Assembly: GCF_001649575.2 (NCBI RefSeq)
Contig: NC_051449.1
Location: 16,658,411-16,722,410, forward strand
Reading direction: 5' to 3'
DNA from: Kryptolebias marmoratus
Taxonomy: Eukaryota; Chordata; Actinopteri; Cyprinodontiformes; Rivulidae
Length of the DNA: 64,000 nucleotides
Under the pieces are notes generated by a model that saw only the letters and a program-made list of their open reading frames with translations, had not been told where the DNA came from and searched no databases. How positions within the stretch are numbered: the stretch's first letter is position 1; each line of letters starts with the position of its first letter. This document shows, piece by piece, positions 24,684-37,799 of this stretch. The position numbers were made by a program, and so were the translations under genes.

Positions 24684-25458
24684 TACATTCACTGGCCATT
24701 TTATTAGGCACACCGGTTTCAATAACTTCTCAACAGAAATCATGAATCAGCCAGTGAAGTGGCAGCACCTCAGTGCATTTGGGCATCTAGACATGGTGAA
24801 GACAACTTGCTGAAGTTCAAACGGAGCATCAGAATGAATAGGGAAGAAAAGGGATTTAGATGACTTTGCACAAAGCATGATCATTGGTGCCAGACAGGTT
24901 GGACTTAGTATTTCAGAAATTGCTGATATTCTGACATTTTCATGTACAACCATCTCTAGGGTTTACAGAGAATAGTCTAAAAAAAGAGAAAATACCCAGT
25001 TGTGTGGATGAAAATTGATGTCAGAGGTGTACAAAAGATCATCAGAATACCATCTCTGAATACACAACAAGTCGAACCTCGAAGCAGATGTGCTACAGCA
25101 GCAGAAAACTACACCGAGTGCCACTCCTGTCAGCTAAGAACGGGAAACTGAGGCTACAATTCACACAGGCAAACCAAAATTGGACAATAAAAGTCTTGAC
25201 CCCACAGTGTCCAGGTCTCAATCCAATCAAGCAGCTTTCGGATGTGGTTGAACTGCAGAATGGCATCACAGATGTGCAGCTGACAAACCTGCAGTAACTG
25301 CGTGATGCTATCATGACAATATGAACGAAAATCTCAATAGAATAATTTCATGTTTTCTTGTTGAATTTATGTCACAAAGAATTAAGGCACTACTGAAGGC
25401 AAAAGAGGGTCCAACCTGGAACTAACAAGGTGTACCTAATAAAATGGGCAATATTTTA
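24684..25458 (+). mobile_element. Tc1/mariner-like transposon, internally deleted
   Basis: The left end, after TA at 24684-24685, reads cattcactggccattttatt. The right end carries the inverted match ggtgtacctaataaaatggg. The body is about 0.77 kb, against roughly 1.2 kb expected for this family. Transposase pieces on the plus strand include the helix-turn-helix region near 24840-24965 (MIIGARQVGLSISEIA, TTISRVYRE) and a catalytic-domain stretch from about 25090 (CYSSRKLHRVPLLSAKNGKL). The latter runs directly from NWTI into CPGLNPI, so the central catalytic part is deleted. Frameshifts are present. It is an inactive copy. Confidence 0.88.
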
Positions 25459-25524
25459 ATGTTATTTCCATGCTACACAAAGCTAAAATGCTGCTGAGCA
25501 AAAACTTTTTCTTTGTGCACTTTA

Positions 25525-25616
25525 CCCTCCCGTGGCCTTTGGGTCAAAATGACCCGAAGTTACAAGGGCTTCTCCACCTTTCTTTGTCACGCTCTCTTTT
25601 GAGGGCTTCAGAAGGG
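25525..25616. mobile_element. candidate 92-bp piggyBac-like MITE
   Basis: The stretch opens ccctcccgtgg and closes with the inverted match cttcagaaggg, followed by TTAA at 25617-25620. The left flank is TTAC, one change from TTAA. An internal gggtcaaaatgaccc palindrome (25540-25554) is a motif I associate with fish piggyBac ends. No protein is encoded. It lies about 70 bp from the Tc1-like element. Assignment rests on short motifs. Confidence 0.5.
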
Positions 25617-26389
25617 TTAACCCTGGAGCTGACCAATCAGCCACTAAAACCTTTCATTTCAACCACAGAAAACAGAATGAATATATTAGCTCCGGCATCA
25701 AAATAATGAGTTTCTGAGTGCTTCTTTGAAAATTACTTGATTAACTGTAAGAGTGAAAAAAACATTTGTATGACAGCAATGAACATTTTGAAGGTTAGAG
25801 TCACTCAAGTGACATATGAACCCCCAGAAAATTCAAAGCTGGAGACATTATGAGGAGCATCCACAGAGTTTCACATGTCTGATATTCACACCACAAGCGT
25901 ACTTTCAAGGACTCCAAAATGTTCTAAAATGAGATAATTATCTAAATCTTGAAGGAATTTGGAAAGAGCACAAAAAGCTCCACTAAAGGCTGCGTAACAC
26001 TAAAATTAGATCATTATTAGCCTGTACAACCCATGATCTGTCCTCTGCCGCTGCCATCTTTGGGCCATAATTCAGATCTTTGCCACAAGAGGAAAAGTGC
26101 ATGTTGCAATAAGGGGGAAATGTGAGCTCTAACTCAATTCAAGCAAATAGTATGAAAGGTAAAAAGCTCTCTATTACAGCACTTGAATCCAATCTTAGTT
26201 AAAAGTCCCACTTGATATATTTGGCTGGATAAATAAATACATAAAAGCTGTCATTTCAAATAATGATCAACTCTCTGTGTATTCTGACCTTGTATTTTTA
26301 GTATTTTTGGTGTTATCCCTTCTCCATAGGTAATGTCACAAATTAAAGCTCAGCTCTCTGGACTGACAGCACTGCTGCATTATAGGACG

Positions 26390-26620
26390 GGAGAATAGAA
26401 AGAGCAGAAAATGAGGATGCAAGAAGATAGAGAGAGAAAATGAATATGATACAGAGGCAGCCAGAGAGAGAATAAAAGAGGCACATGGAGGTAGAGAATG
26501 ATAAGGGTAATATGATACAAGACAAAGTGAGGGGACGAAAAAGGATAAACACAGCAGAGAGACAGAATGTGATGGACAGAGAGTGGGGAAAAAAAGACAA
26601 TAGAGATTTGCTAAATCCAA
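26390..26620 (+). repeat. purine-rich simple-sequence tract
   Basis: About 230 bp dominated by A and G on the plus strand (repeated agagaga, gagagaa), imperfect and without a fixed unit. It creates two overlapping open frames on the minus strand that are low-complexity Ser/Leu-rich artefacts. Confidence 0.7.
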
Positions 26621-27699
26621 TGAGAGGGGCTTAAAAGAGCGAATGCCAGAGATAGCAATGAAAATCCTGTCATTTTATCCACCCAATAAACACATTCTGA
26701 ACCCCAGCCTAAAATCCATCTATTTCAGTGCTTTTCATATTCTCCGTTATCTGTGCTGACCACAGTGACTGACACTCTTGTAGACAGAGGTGATAGATAA
26801 CCGGAGCCACCCATAAAGAAAGGCAGATGACCTTTTTGGCCACTGGAAAGCGGCAAAGTCTACCTCCGTTTTTGTCAACGCCAATTCACACTCAAAAGCT
26901 AAAGCAACGCTGTAGTTGCTAATTTACTTGCAGTCTGAAATAGAATCAGAATGTGCCAGGCTTTTTTTAAATTCCCCAAAGCCTGATTGATATTCACCCT
27001 CTTCATTCCACTGACCATCAATTACTGCAGCTTTACACATAATGACAAATATTGGCAGCAATGTCTCCTACGTCTGCCAGAAAACACAGTTATGCTTATG
27101 TTAATTTGTACCACAAAATGAGGTAGGTGGTCAGGCTGGTAGAGTGGTAGTATTTCATTTCAGACTCACACAGGCAGAGTCAAGAAGAAAGAAGAATAAA
27201 TCTGTGATGAGGAAGAATGATTAAGTCTGACTGAAAGCTATGATTAGTATGAAAACGATGCTCAAATGTTTAAGGTTTTATGACAAGAACCAGTAAATCT
27301 GAGCTGGCTAAAAGCACAAGGAGTCCAGGATGTTGACTTAAGGGAAAGTATTGCAATTTCAAATGTCACTTCCAGTTATTTATCACAGTATTCCAGACTT
27401 TGGTGAAAAATAACAATCATGCCAAAATGACTGTACATACAAGAGCGTGTATTATTTATCATGTTATCATTGTAAACTATTTTTAGTACTGTCAGTACTT
27501 TCATTACATGTTACATGTTCAACTCTAAGCAGCAAATAGACAGTTTGTGTTTAATTGATGATGATAGTGGAATAATTAGTAACTAAAAACCTCTTTAAAA
27601 CATTTACTTTATAACCTTTCAATTTAAAACAAACTGGATATTGTCTTTCTTTTTTCTTTTTTGCTCAAAATGCTTTTTTTTGTCAGAAAGACCAGCAAC

Positions 27700-28735
27700 A
27701 GATAAAGTCTGGACCATAAACTAAATCATTTTTGCAGTCCTCTGCCAGCTCCTCTCCCACCCCTCACAGGATTCCTCATGACTGCCCCTGCATCTCCAGT
27801 AAGATCTGCCTTTTGGAGGGTTCCTGGCCACCCCATTGATAAGTTCCAGCATTTGGAGCTGCCTGGATGACCCCAGGAGGAATCCCTGCTTTACCAGTCC
27901 AAGTGCTGCCCACCTGAGCTTTCCCTCTGGCCCCTGCAGAACCAGTAGTTCTTTCCAGTCATCTGATCTACCCAGCTCCCATCTTTGGTTTGTTATGTCA
28001 CTCCTTTGGGCCTTCTCCACCCACCTGTCTGTGTTTTGATCTTTATTTTCTTTTGTTGGGACATCTGGGAGCTGTCCCTTGGAGGAGAATTATTGTTGCA
28101 GTTTATTGTTTCGGAACCTTCATTTCCTCTGGTTGTTCCTTGATTGTTTAAGCTCTGGTTCACTTACACTCAGTACATTTAAATGCCGTGAAGTGCTGCT
28201 CAGCACAGTGCTGACATGCACAGCACTTGAGCCATGATTGTTGACTTCTTGTGTCTGGGATCAAATAAAGTCCACATATTACATTTAAGTAGTGTGAGCA
28301 TTTATTGCTTACCAAATATATTTGAACATATCCACAGTAGTTCATGAAGCTCCAAAGATGGCTAAACAACAGAAGTAGGCTGTATGAAATAAGACTGTGT
28401 TGCACAAGAATAAACTGTTGAATAAAAAGGTTTGGTCCTGCCACCTGAATGAAAGTGCCCAACTTTATAGAAAATTTGCAACACCACAAAAGGGATATGT
28501 ATTGGTTCGATTTGGGTCTTAGAGATAACATTATAAAATGACTTGGTTTAAATTTTTTAGCCAACATAAATGCCTCCTGTCAATCTTCAGCTCCTCACTG
28601 CCCTTTTCAAGACCTTTTTGTGTGAGCATTGCCATCATTTTTGCCTTTGACATTGGGTTTTGTTCATGTACAGTTTAGAAATAAAAGCTTGGGCCTGCAT
28701 TTGGGTCCTTAGTCCAACTGTCACTCATATTTACA
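27700..28735 (+). repeat. probable repetitive sequence of unknown class
   Basis: The first part (27700-28110) is GC-richer than its surroundings and reads like transposon untranslated sequence: tggaggg, then gggacatctgggagctgtcc, then cccttggaggag. The end (28685-28735) carries aataaaagcttgggcctgc and tgcatttgggtcctt, which resembles the end of the repeat at 12721-13031. I could not define termini or a coding part, and the stretch may be a mosaic. Confidence 0.35.
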
Positions 28736-31700
28736 ACAACAATAATGCCCAGGTAAATAACCTACACTACTCAGAGCTGAAAAAGATTGAAAAGTTGTCA
28801 TAAATCTGAGAAATTGCCATTATAGTTCTTTTTACTGCACATCACATGAAGCATTCACTTGATACTGAAACACCTGATACTACAGTCCACTAATTATTTG
28901 TTTTTGTAAAGATGCTTTTTGAAAAAAAAAGGGCAAATTAAGTTTTAGTGATAATTGTCATATCTTCTAAAAACATTTTTCCACATCATGTTACATACAT
29001 GTTTCAGCATACTTGACCTCTTTGGGGTTCTGTGCAGCTTTACTCAAATGGTAGTCACCTTCATAGTATGTCTCAGTATCATTGACCTTCTGTATTACCA
29101 AAGCTGTCATTATCCATTATTCAACAACCAACACCTCTGTTGGTACATTTCTATGGATAGGCTATTATACAATATTACATTTACAGGAACAAAGATAAGC
29201 CAATTCGGTTCATAAGAAACCTGAATATAATGGTATCTGATAACAGGCCCAACACTGCCACATGTCTCATGTGTATTTGGTGTTGTCATGATAATAGTTA
29301 CAGTTTTCTGTTGTTGCAGGAGTGCAGGAAAGAAGAAAAAAGGAACAGGATATGATCCCAAATGTAACCTTTACAGGGGAACAATCTGCTGTTATACGTT
29401 CTCTGCAAGTATACACCTTTGGACAGCAAACCGAACTGCTACAGTGAGCAGTGTGTAAATGTCACACTCTTTTTTTTTCCTTTAGCATTGAATCTGATAG
29501 TGACTCAACTCCAATACCCAGAAATACTGCCGTATAACACAACAGTAAAGAGCAAGCATCACAAACTGGAGTTACTTCAGAGACCCATGACCCACCTCCA
29601 ACAAAATTGGATACAACAAATATTATTTTTCTGAAGTTTCTAGAATAAATTCTTGGATTAGAAGAGTGGTCAAACTTTCAGTCAGTAAGTCATGTGTTCT
29701 ACCCCCAGCCCTGCCAGGTGCTTTGTTTAGACAAGATACTAATGGACCTAATATGCAATTCACAAAAAAAGCTTTATTTCCAGAGTATAAATATATATTA
29801 AAAATAACATGGTGTGTAAGTGTTTGTCAGAAAGACAAACTAAAATTTATTTCAGATTTTCTCTTTTAAAATCATACATGCTATGCAGCCTTATTGTTGG
29901 GTAATGGATTCGTGCATATGAACACAACATATTGTTGCCTTTTCCCCACTGGAAATTCAGCCCTACTAATTTTAATCAAAATATAGTGAAACATCTCTCA
30001 TTTGCAATTTGTACAGCTGTGGATTACTGCTTTTGTCGTTAAATAGCTAATATTACAGGCTCAAATTGGCTATAAACCTCTTCAAATCGAAGATGAAGCT
30101 GCCAATTCAGAAAGTGGTGGTTTCGTCATAATGATGAAGCTTCCTTACATGTTTTTTTTTATATATTTGTCATTTGTTTATTACTATAAGAACATTAACT
30201 GTTGCCTCTTTGAAGTTCCGTAATCCCTGCTATTGTAGCTAATAACAGGAATTATTAGAGGCGGCGTGCAACAGCCTGCAGTGGTAAAGGTAATTAGAGG
30301 TAGCTGGTAGTCTTACTGGGGTCACACAATGATGATGCTTGGCGTTTGACATACAGGTTGGTTGGCAGCAGCTTGCAGCTTTAGGGCACTTTTAGAAACA
30401 AGTGACATATTGAGGAAATACATTATTATAGCGTGCAAAGTAAGTGGATACATGTGAAACTTTTTTTTACACTGATTTGTTGGCTGATGAGCCTTTACCT
30501 AGAGGCAGATATCATTCTATCCTGAAAATCATTTCTAACAAGACACCCTTAAATATACTTTTCTTGCAGATAAACATATATTCCGGGTTTACATCGAGCA
30601 TGAGTTTTCTTGCTGGGGAGGAAATCAGTGGTGGTCAAACAGTGCATCAGACAGCCAGGAGGGAAGCCGTGGCACAACCCAGACTTCCTATTGTGGACAT
30701 CTAATTACAGTCTGAGCTGGAAGATGGAGGATCCCCGTGCGCTCTGTAACTATGTGCTTTATCTTGCCTGGTCAAATGAATTCCACCTAATTATGCATTA
30801 TGTTGGAACAATAGCGAACTGTTGCTGCTTTGTCCAGGTTATATCAAACTCTGCGGCTTCTCATATCTCAGGAGAGGACAGAAATGAACAGGTTGAAAAT
30901 GTCAAAACCCTTGAGAGTCTGCTGAACATTATGACTCAGAGTAGCTGTGTGATGCATAATGCGAGGCAGAATGACATAATGGGATGGAAGGAAAAGTCTT
31001 CAACTCAAGGGCCAAGCCTTCCAGTCCTGACAGGGGTGGATTTAATGAGTTCAACTCTGAATCCTTTTGTTGATGAACCTATATATTGGTGTTTTGTGAA
31101 CATGCAGCTTCCCACAGCTACACAGAGCTACACAAGAATTCCAGCTCCTCATTGGATTCATCTTAATAATTAAAGAGTACAAAGACATGGAAAAGGTCTG
31201 GGTTTTGTTGCAAGAATGTAGTGGGAATGTTGTGAATGTTATGCAAACCTTTGGTGAATTTTGGCCTAATTTCACCAGGGGTTTGTGTGACATTCATTGA
31301 GCATTTCTTCAACATAGGCAACTATGCCAATTCAGTGTGATTCCAAGTGAAAGGTTGTGTATTTTCCTGTAGTTTTGTGTCTATAACTAGTTGCCAGGCA
31401 GTTGCAGCCCAGTGAGATACTAGCTTTAGAGTGGTCAGGTATAAAAATGAAGCTGATGTAAATTTAGGTTGTTGTACTTTTTTGGACATGGGTATGCTGT
31501 ACTTGCTGTATCCTGCTCAACCCAGGCATTCAAACAATTTCTTGATCCAACCCCTGGTGTCTCCTTGTACTTTTCTAAGTTCATTATATCTAAAGAATCG
31601 TCATCAATGCAAACGTTTAGCTTTTGCTGTTGTGCCATAAAGTCTATTTGCAAGTTATGGATCAGGGTGGTTGGGGGGGATGCAAATGTGTTGACAGAAA

Positions 31701-34499
31701 AGAGGACTAGGAGATGTCACCCTGTTTAAAAATGTTTGAAATGTCAAAAGAGAACATTTTCAGAATGACTGTCAAGATACTTTTTTGTCACACGTAATAA
31801 ATACACAGTTGAACTGATAACTCTGACTGGTGCAATGGTTGCTGCAACAAATCTTTTAGCAAGTCTTGGTGTTTTTGTTTTTTTTTATCCTTTTTGGATT
31901 GACTTGTTTGTTTTGTTTTCATGGAGATGCTTTAAAACACTACAGGAACTGCTAATGTTTACCACTCCTTGGTCCATATTGCAGCTATGTTTGTGAATCA
32001 TTAATCTTAGGAACTGACCTGTAGAATTTGACACGTCCACAGGCAATTTTTATGATATATATATATGGTATTTTTAAGGTAACGACTTCATACAGTAAAT
32101 CTGCCTCAGATGGTTCAGATTCAGTGAGAGAGGTGGAAGAAAGCCAAATGCTTGAAATAACAGCACCAGACATAAGCACATCAGATGATAATAGCATCAC
32201 TGAAGCAATACTCCATTTGACATGTATTCTTGACAAAATGTTTCTGTTTATTGTTGCTCCAAAGCTGAAATCAAATTTCCATCTGTGCCTATTGATTAGC
32301 ACTTGTGACCAGATCTTCTGTCAGTCTTAATCACAGTAAAAGATTTCAAATCCCCAAAAATTTCTGCTTTGATTAAATAAAAGTCTAAATTCCAGCATTT
32401 TCACCAAGTTGAAAGAGAAGCAGGGAAAAATATACTAAACTTTATATCACTAAATTTAATAACGCTCCATTCCAGCAGTGCTGCAGCAGATTAGAATGGA
32501 GCCAGGACGGGAAAGGTGAAGAAAGAAATCCATCTCTTCTGGTTCTGATGCACTGAGCAACGAGGGGAAGGAGGCGAGGAGCTTCATGTATTTTTTTCTC
32601 CCCGCAGCCAAGAGGAGAGAGAAACACGAAACTGTTTGAAGGAAGCGATTAAAGCGCAGCAGGACGAGGCGCAGCTCGCCATTTCTGTTACCCTGTTCAC
32701 ACGCCCCAAACAAATGGCTCAAGAGAGAGAAGGGCGGGGGAGGAAGAGTTTTGGGGGAAGCAGAAGTCTCCTGTGACCCACTAAATTGGTCAAATTGACT
32801 ACCACGTCTGCCAGTGTGGGAGGCAGCCATGTTGACTCGGGGCCAGAAGTTAAATGAGAGGCGAGGAGGAGGACATGTTGGTTCTCAGTGTGAGTCCAGC
32901 CAGTGTTTCCAGAACCTCTCTGTGAATTGTCCAGAGGGTTTTGGTATAAGCCTTTCTCTTGGCAAATTATTACACAGTGACAAAACTCGACAACAGAGCA
33001 GGACTTTATCAAAAAAACGAAAAAAAAAAACAGAAACAGGACACGAATTAAAATAGTTTTGGCAAACATAATTTTACAAAGGTTAGGCTGTGTCTCTCGA
33101 TGTTGTGTGGAATATTGTGAAATAATGCATGACTGTAAAGAATCAAAGATCTTCAGCTGTGATTTTTTTATTTTATTTTCCTTCTGCCAAACACCGAACT
33201 AAATTTTCCAGTTATCTACGGACGAAACATTGAGCCTGTCGACAGCTATAAATAAGTGTGACTGTCAATAGACAAAAAAACCCTTTGGAATAACTGTTTA
33301 GAAGGCTTTTATTAAAAAGACAGCAGAAGACAGCAGAGCTTTTTTTTCTCTGCAGGAATTGAAGTTTTGTCTCATCATGTGCTGAGCACTTCAGCTTTGT
33401 TACAAATCGTTCATATAACACATCCTGACATGCTCCCATCTGCTGCTACTGAAAGCACAAGGAAGAAAAAGGAACTATAAAGGAAGGAAATCACTTTCAA
33501 AGCTTCTGCAGTGAAGCACACTTTTCCTTCCATCAGTCAAAAAGACAATTTGAGTCTCTGATGCTGCTACCGTACCTGGATAACTTCTCAAAAAGCACTA
33601 CGTGATCTGGTGCCGTAGCACTTTCAGCTCAACCTTTTAGCAGCACTTTGCTGTATTTTACTCTCTTTCTTCCTCAGATTGACAAGCTGAAGTTGTAGCT
33701 ATCTGCTCTCTTGCTAGCTAAATGTCAAATCAATTTGCTGCCTTTAGACTATGCCTGCTGTACGCTCACATTTGCTACAGTGCATGCACTTTCCAGCAAG
33801 TGTTGGGTCTCTTTATCAGGGCTGATCAGATGCAGCTAAGCTATCTTTGCTAAATGGTGAACTTCCAAATACAAGAAAAAGGAACCACAAGGTTGTCACC
33901 AAAATGGGAGAAACCTGTTCTCATTTATTGATGCTGAGTTTATTAGAGGGTGTTTTCTTGGTCCTTTTGTCCAAATCTGTGGCTGAGGCAATTTGAACTG
34001 TCAAGAGTAACTTATCCAATTTTGTACTACAAAAATGTTTTGTATTTCTAAGGTTCACTTCATACTTTGGAAGCTTAACAGACATATGATTGCTTCACAC
34101 TGGGTGGGGTTGCTTTTTTTGTCTGATTTCTCTGCATATCATGCCATAATTTTCATCTTTATTGTTTCTTTTTTAGCATTAGGTGCATTTCTGCCTTGTT
34201 TTATATGACAAGAGTTTGCTTTCAGTTCAGAATATTCAGAAAAGGCATGTTGGTGAGCGGTTCTTTTGATTTTTTTTAACACTTTAAGCAAAAGCTATTT
34301 TTTTTTAATGAGATCCAAATCTTAAGGCAGCTCTTGCATATGTGTATACTTACTTGAAAGGGTTCCAATGCTAATAAAAGCCAGACAGACAAATACGGCA
34401 CAAATTTCAGGACTAACTTGGACATGAATTTCATGAATCTTTATCGCTCTCTGCCAGTGTTTCTTGCCTGTATCTGTGTGTGTTCAAGTGTTTTTGTCT

Positions 34500-35070
34500 A
34501 TACTATTTTGTAACTAAACACTTAGGAAGTAATCATTGTATAGACATCTACAACTATTTACCTTTTGGAGTCACACCCATTCAAGATGGCCGCCACAGCT
34601 AATCAAACTTAGGAAACAGGAAAATGGCTGTAACTTCATTGTACAGACACTGATCTAAAATTTGGTGTGGTAGTAGCTGAGACTGATCCCTAACAGACAA
34701 ACATGGTTGACTCCAACAGTTAATGCTTAAGTTTTAAGCAAGATCTTTCTCAATGCGTAGCACTGGGAGTATGCGCTGTGAATGACTCTCAGCTACAACC
34801 GCGCCAAGTTTCAGCACAATATCTGTAAAACTGACTGAATTATAGCCGTTTCTGTGTTTGCTAAGGCCAGTTGGCTGTGGTGACCATCTTCAATTGGACT
34901 GGCTCCCAAGCTGAATCAGTTGACAAGAGATATATCAAATGAGAATTTCCTGAAAGGCTTATCAAAATTTGTCCAGTTGACAAGTTGACTTCAATAGGTA
35001 ATGCCAAAGTTTCAAACACAGTTCTTGCATGATCAGTTAGAGCTTCACATATTTTAGCAAGAAGGAATGT
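34500..35070. repeat. foldback-type interspersed repeat, copy a
   Basis: Contains the family motif gatggccgccacagct near 34586 and its inverse ggctgtggtgaccatctt near 34873, so the copy folds back on itself. It also shares gtagtagctgagactgatcc and tctgtaaaactgactgaatt blocks with other copies. No coding frame is preserved. Confidence 0.7.
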
Positions 35071-35358
35071 CATAAGAAGCAAAACTCCAGTATTGTTTCA
35101 AACCTGTACCTGTATATTTCAAAGCTGCATAGATTTTATATTTAAGCTTCTAATTTTCAGAAGAGGTTCATTCCAGTTGTGTTTGAGGGGATTTTGGCGT
35201 GTATTTCTGAATGAAACTGCACAGTGGATCTTATTATGTCTGTTAAGCAGGTTTTTCTTGGAGCCTAGCTGTGACTGTTTTGTCTCTGTTCTGTCGGCAG
35301 ATCAATATTATAGTTGCAAATGACTGTGCTACTGTGCAAGCCAGTTAGTACAGTAGCA

Positions 35359-35382
35359 TACACAGACACACACACACACACA
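35359..35382 (+). repeat. (CA)n microsatellite
   Basis: Short CA dinucleotide run with one G interruption. Confidence 0.85.
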
Positions 35383-36454
35383 AATCCACAGCCGAGTGTG
35401 ACAGACAGAGCCTGTCTGCGACGGTGGAGGATATTAGTCTTATTAGGAGTGTCTGGACTCCAAGTGACTCATGTGAAGTCGGTGTGTGTTTGTGTATTTA
35501 TGCAGGGCGGCAGGTTAAAGGGGCTTAACATGAGATTGCATCCCCCACCATCGCCACCACCGACAGCCATTCATCCACCCCCAGCCTGTCTTGCCTCCCT
35601 CGTCCATTCCCTTTGTCCAGCTCCTGTCTCACTCTGCGTCCGTGTTGCCTTCCTCGCCCTCCTTTCCAACTCAGTGGGGTATTTTTTGCACCAAAGAGTT
35701 TGTCGTCCTGCATCTTCTGTTTTGTCACAGCATGAAAACAATGCACGCCATATTCAGGATGCCTTACAGTGGTTACCGTGAGGTTTATGCTTCATTAAGT
35801 AATATCTGTTCTGCTACAGGTGCTCAACTTGTGTATTCCAATTCATTTTTGATCATCATAAAGGTTCCAGATAAGAAATATTGTTCTGACTGCAGTAAAA
35901 AATAACAACACAGCAGGGTAACCTTTTTAGTTTTTTATGAAGATGATTGATTAAATTATGTTCTGTACCAACACAACACTGTGTGTGCTCGTATAACAGA
36001 TGGTTTCATTAACGAGCGGGCAGTATGCTGCGGATCAATACCAGTTTAAAAATTAACATTCACATCACCCACGTTATAATCAATACCGTTATATTGCAGT
36101 CATTATCAAGCAGTTTCCTTTTTCAGAGCCAGTAAGAACACTAATGTTCTATTAAATCAAAACCGTAAAAAGAAAAGGTGATAAGGTCTCAGGTTAAGGT
36201 GCATGGATTTTATTGAAGTGTCCACTCTTTATCGAATTCTTTTCAATCTGATCAAACACTTTCAAAAGTCAAAAAGAAAAAAAAACAGGGTACTGACAGA
36301 GAGGTAATGCCCTTGAGCTTAAAGTTCATCTTCATTAAAACCGTTGTTTATCCGCTCAGAGCACTGGCATTTAGAGAGGAGCGAGTAATGGGGTTTACAA
36401 CAATAATCCCAAAATCAATCTAAGCAGTCTGCCCCCAAAAAGACATCAAGTAAA

Positions 36455-36615
36455 AATAACGAAAGTAGCAAGTTTTAAACAAAAATCTTGCGCGATATGT
36501 TAGCACTGAGACTCTGTGATGTTGATGACTCTCAGCTACGACCGCATCAAATCTGAGCTCAGTATCTGTAAAACACACTGAGTTACAGCCATTTTTGTGT
36601 TGGCTAAACATCAGT
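36455..36615. repeat. foldback-type interspersed repeat, copy b (fragment)
   Basis: A fragment of about 160 bp sharing tgttagcactgag, gactctcagctacgaccgc and agtatctgtaaaacacactg with copy a. The chemistry-rich gatggccgcc arm is missing. Confidence 0.6.
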
Positions 36616-37799
36616 TCACAAATTAATGATGGTGCCTTTTCCTTTTATTTTATATACACACAATATTGACTGGTAGGATAAATACCTTAGTACCCAACAT
36701 GCACCTCATGATCGTTTTGTGGCGTGCCATGCAAAGTTATGCTTAAAAAAGTGGTGAATTAGCAAAACAATGGACTTGATTTTGAGTCCAATCAAAAAAA
36801 GCTTCCCACAGGCAGGGAATCTAAAGTGAAAAATGGAGTTTGCTTTATTGTGAAGACAGAACGGAATAAAAAAATGAGGATCTGACAGGGAGTGATTGAA
36901 AACCTGAACGTGAATATCCGGGAGGGAGGTAAATGATTGACATGATGCAGCGGCGATGCTTAGAAATGAGGACCTGGCAGGTGAGGAATGCAGAGAGAGC
37001 ATCAACGTAATAAAATACGGAGAAAAAAAGGAAAGAAAGAAAGCAGAACACGAAAGAAGAGCAATGAAACGTAACCAATAGAATCTTTAAAACACTTAAC
37101 AAAATACAAATAACATGACGCCTTGGATATTTGCTGGAGTCGAACAACACTAAGAAATGGCTGCAACTGGAGGGGAACCTCCTAACAGCGAAGCAGCCAC
37201 GCTCTTTCTGTTTGCTTTACCTCAACATCACTTTAATGCTTCCGAAATCAATTTTACAGCCATAAAATGTGTCCAGTTCTCCAGAGCTTACATGTAGTTC
37301 AATTGCTACCATTTCTACACAACTATAATTAAGACAATAACTCAGCACAATAAGCATCGCTGTAGTAGCGATTAGAACATTTTAAAGCTCTTTCATGATT
37401 GCATTTAGTTTCAAATGTACAGAAGAAGGCAGCAGTCAATTTTGAATTGTTCTGATTGCTGCTTTCAGTCAGAGCTGACACTTAGACGAACAAAACCCAA
37501 CCACAAGACCTGCTGAAAGCTAACACTTCCTGAATGTGGCAGAGCTCTTCTTCTTGTTTCTTCTTAACAAGATCACGTGATCTTCCAGAAATATAAAGCT
37601 ACCACTGTAGCAAAGCAAAAACTAAACAGCTCACTAAATTAATACATATTGTTTAATGATGCAGACAGAAGTCCAGAACCTCCAAGTCCTGCAAATGGGA
37701 TAAAAATAAATGTAGCTATAACAAGTGTACTGCTAATGTTAGACTAAAATGATTATTACCTGAATGTAAAAGGAGGACAATATTGTTTTAACCCATGTT

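Noticed and set aside
26336..26620. Two minus-strand open frames of 94 and 85 codons
   Set aside because: They are by-products of the purine-rich tract; translations are Ser/Leu/Phe repeats.
29650..29740. Possible tRNA-like promoter (tctacccccagccctgcca)
   Set aside because: Only a B-box-like word is present; no A box, no foldable tRNA and no SINE body.
32456..32830. 124-codon minus-strand open frame starting MAASHTGRR
   Set aside because: No recognisable protein and no supporting splice signal in frame with ctnnd2. It was kept only as part of the CpG-rich pocket finding, not as a gene.
35314..35781. 155-codon plus-strand open frame
   Set aside because: It spans a CA microsatellite and a CCACC-rich patch, with no recognisable domain or splice context.
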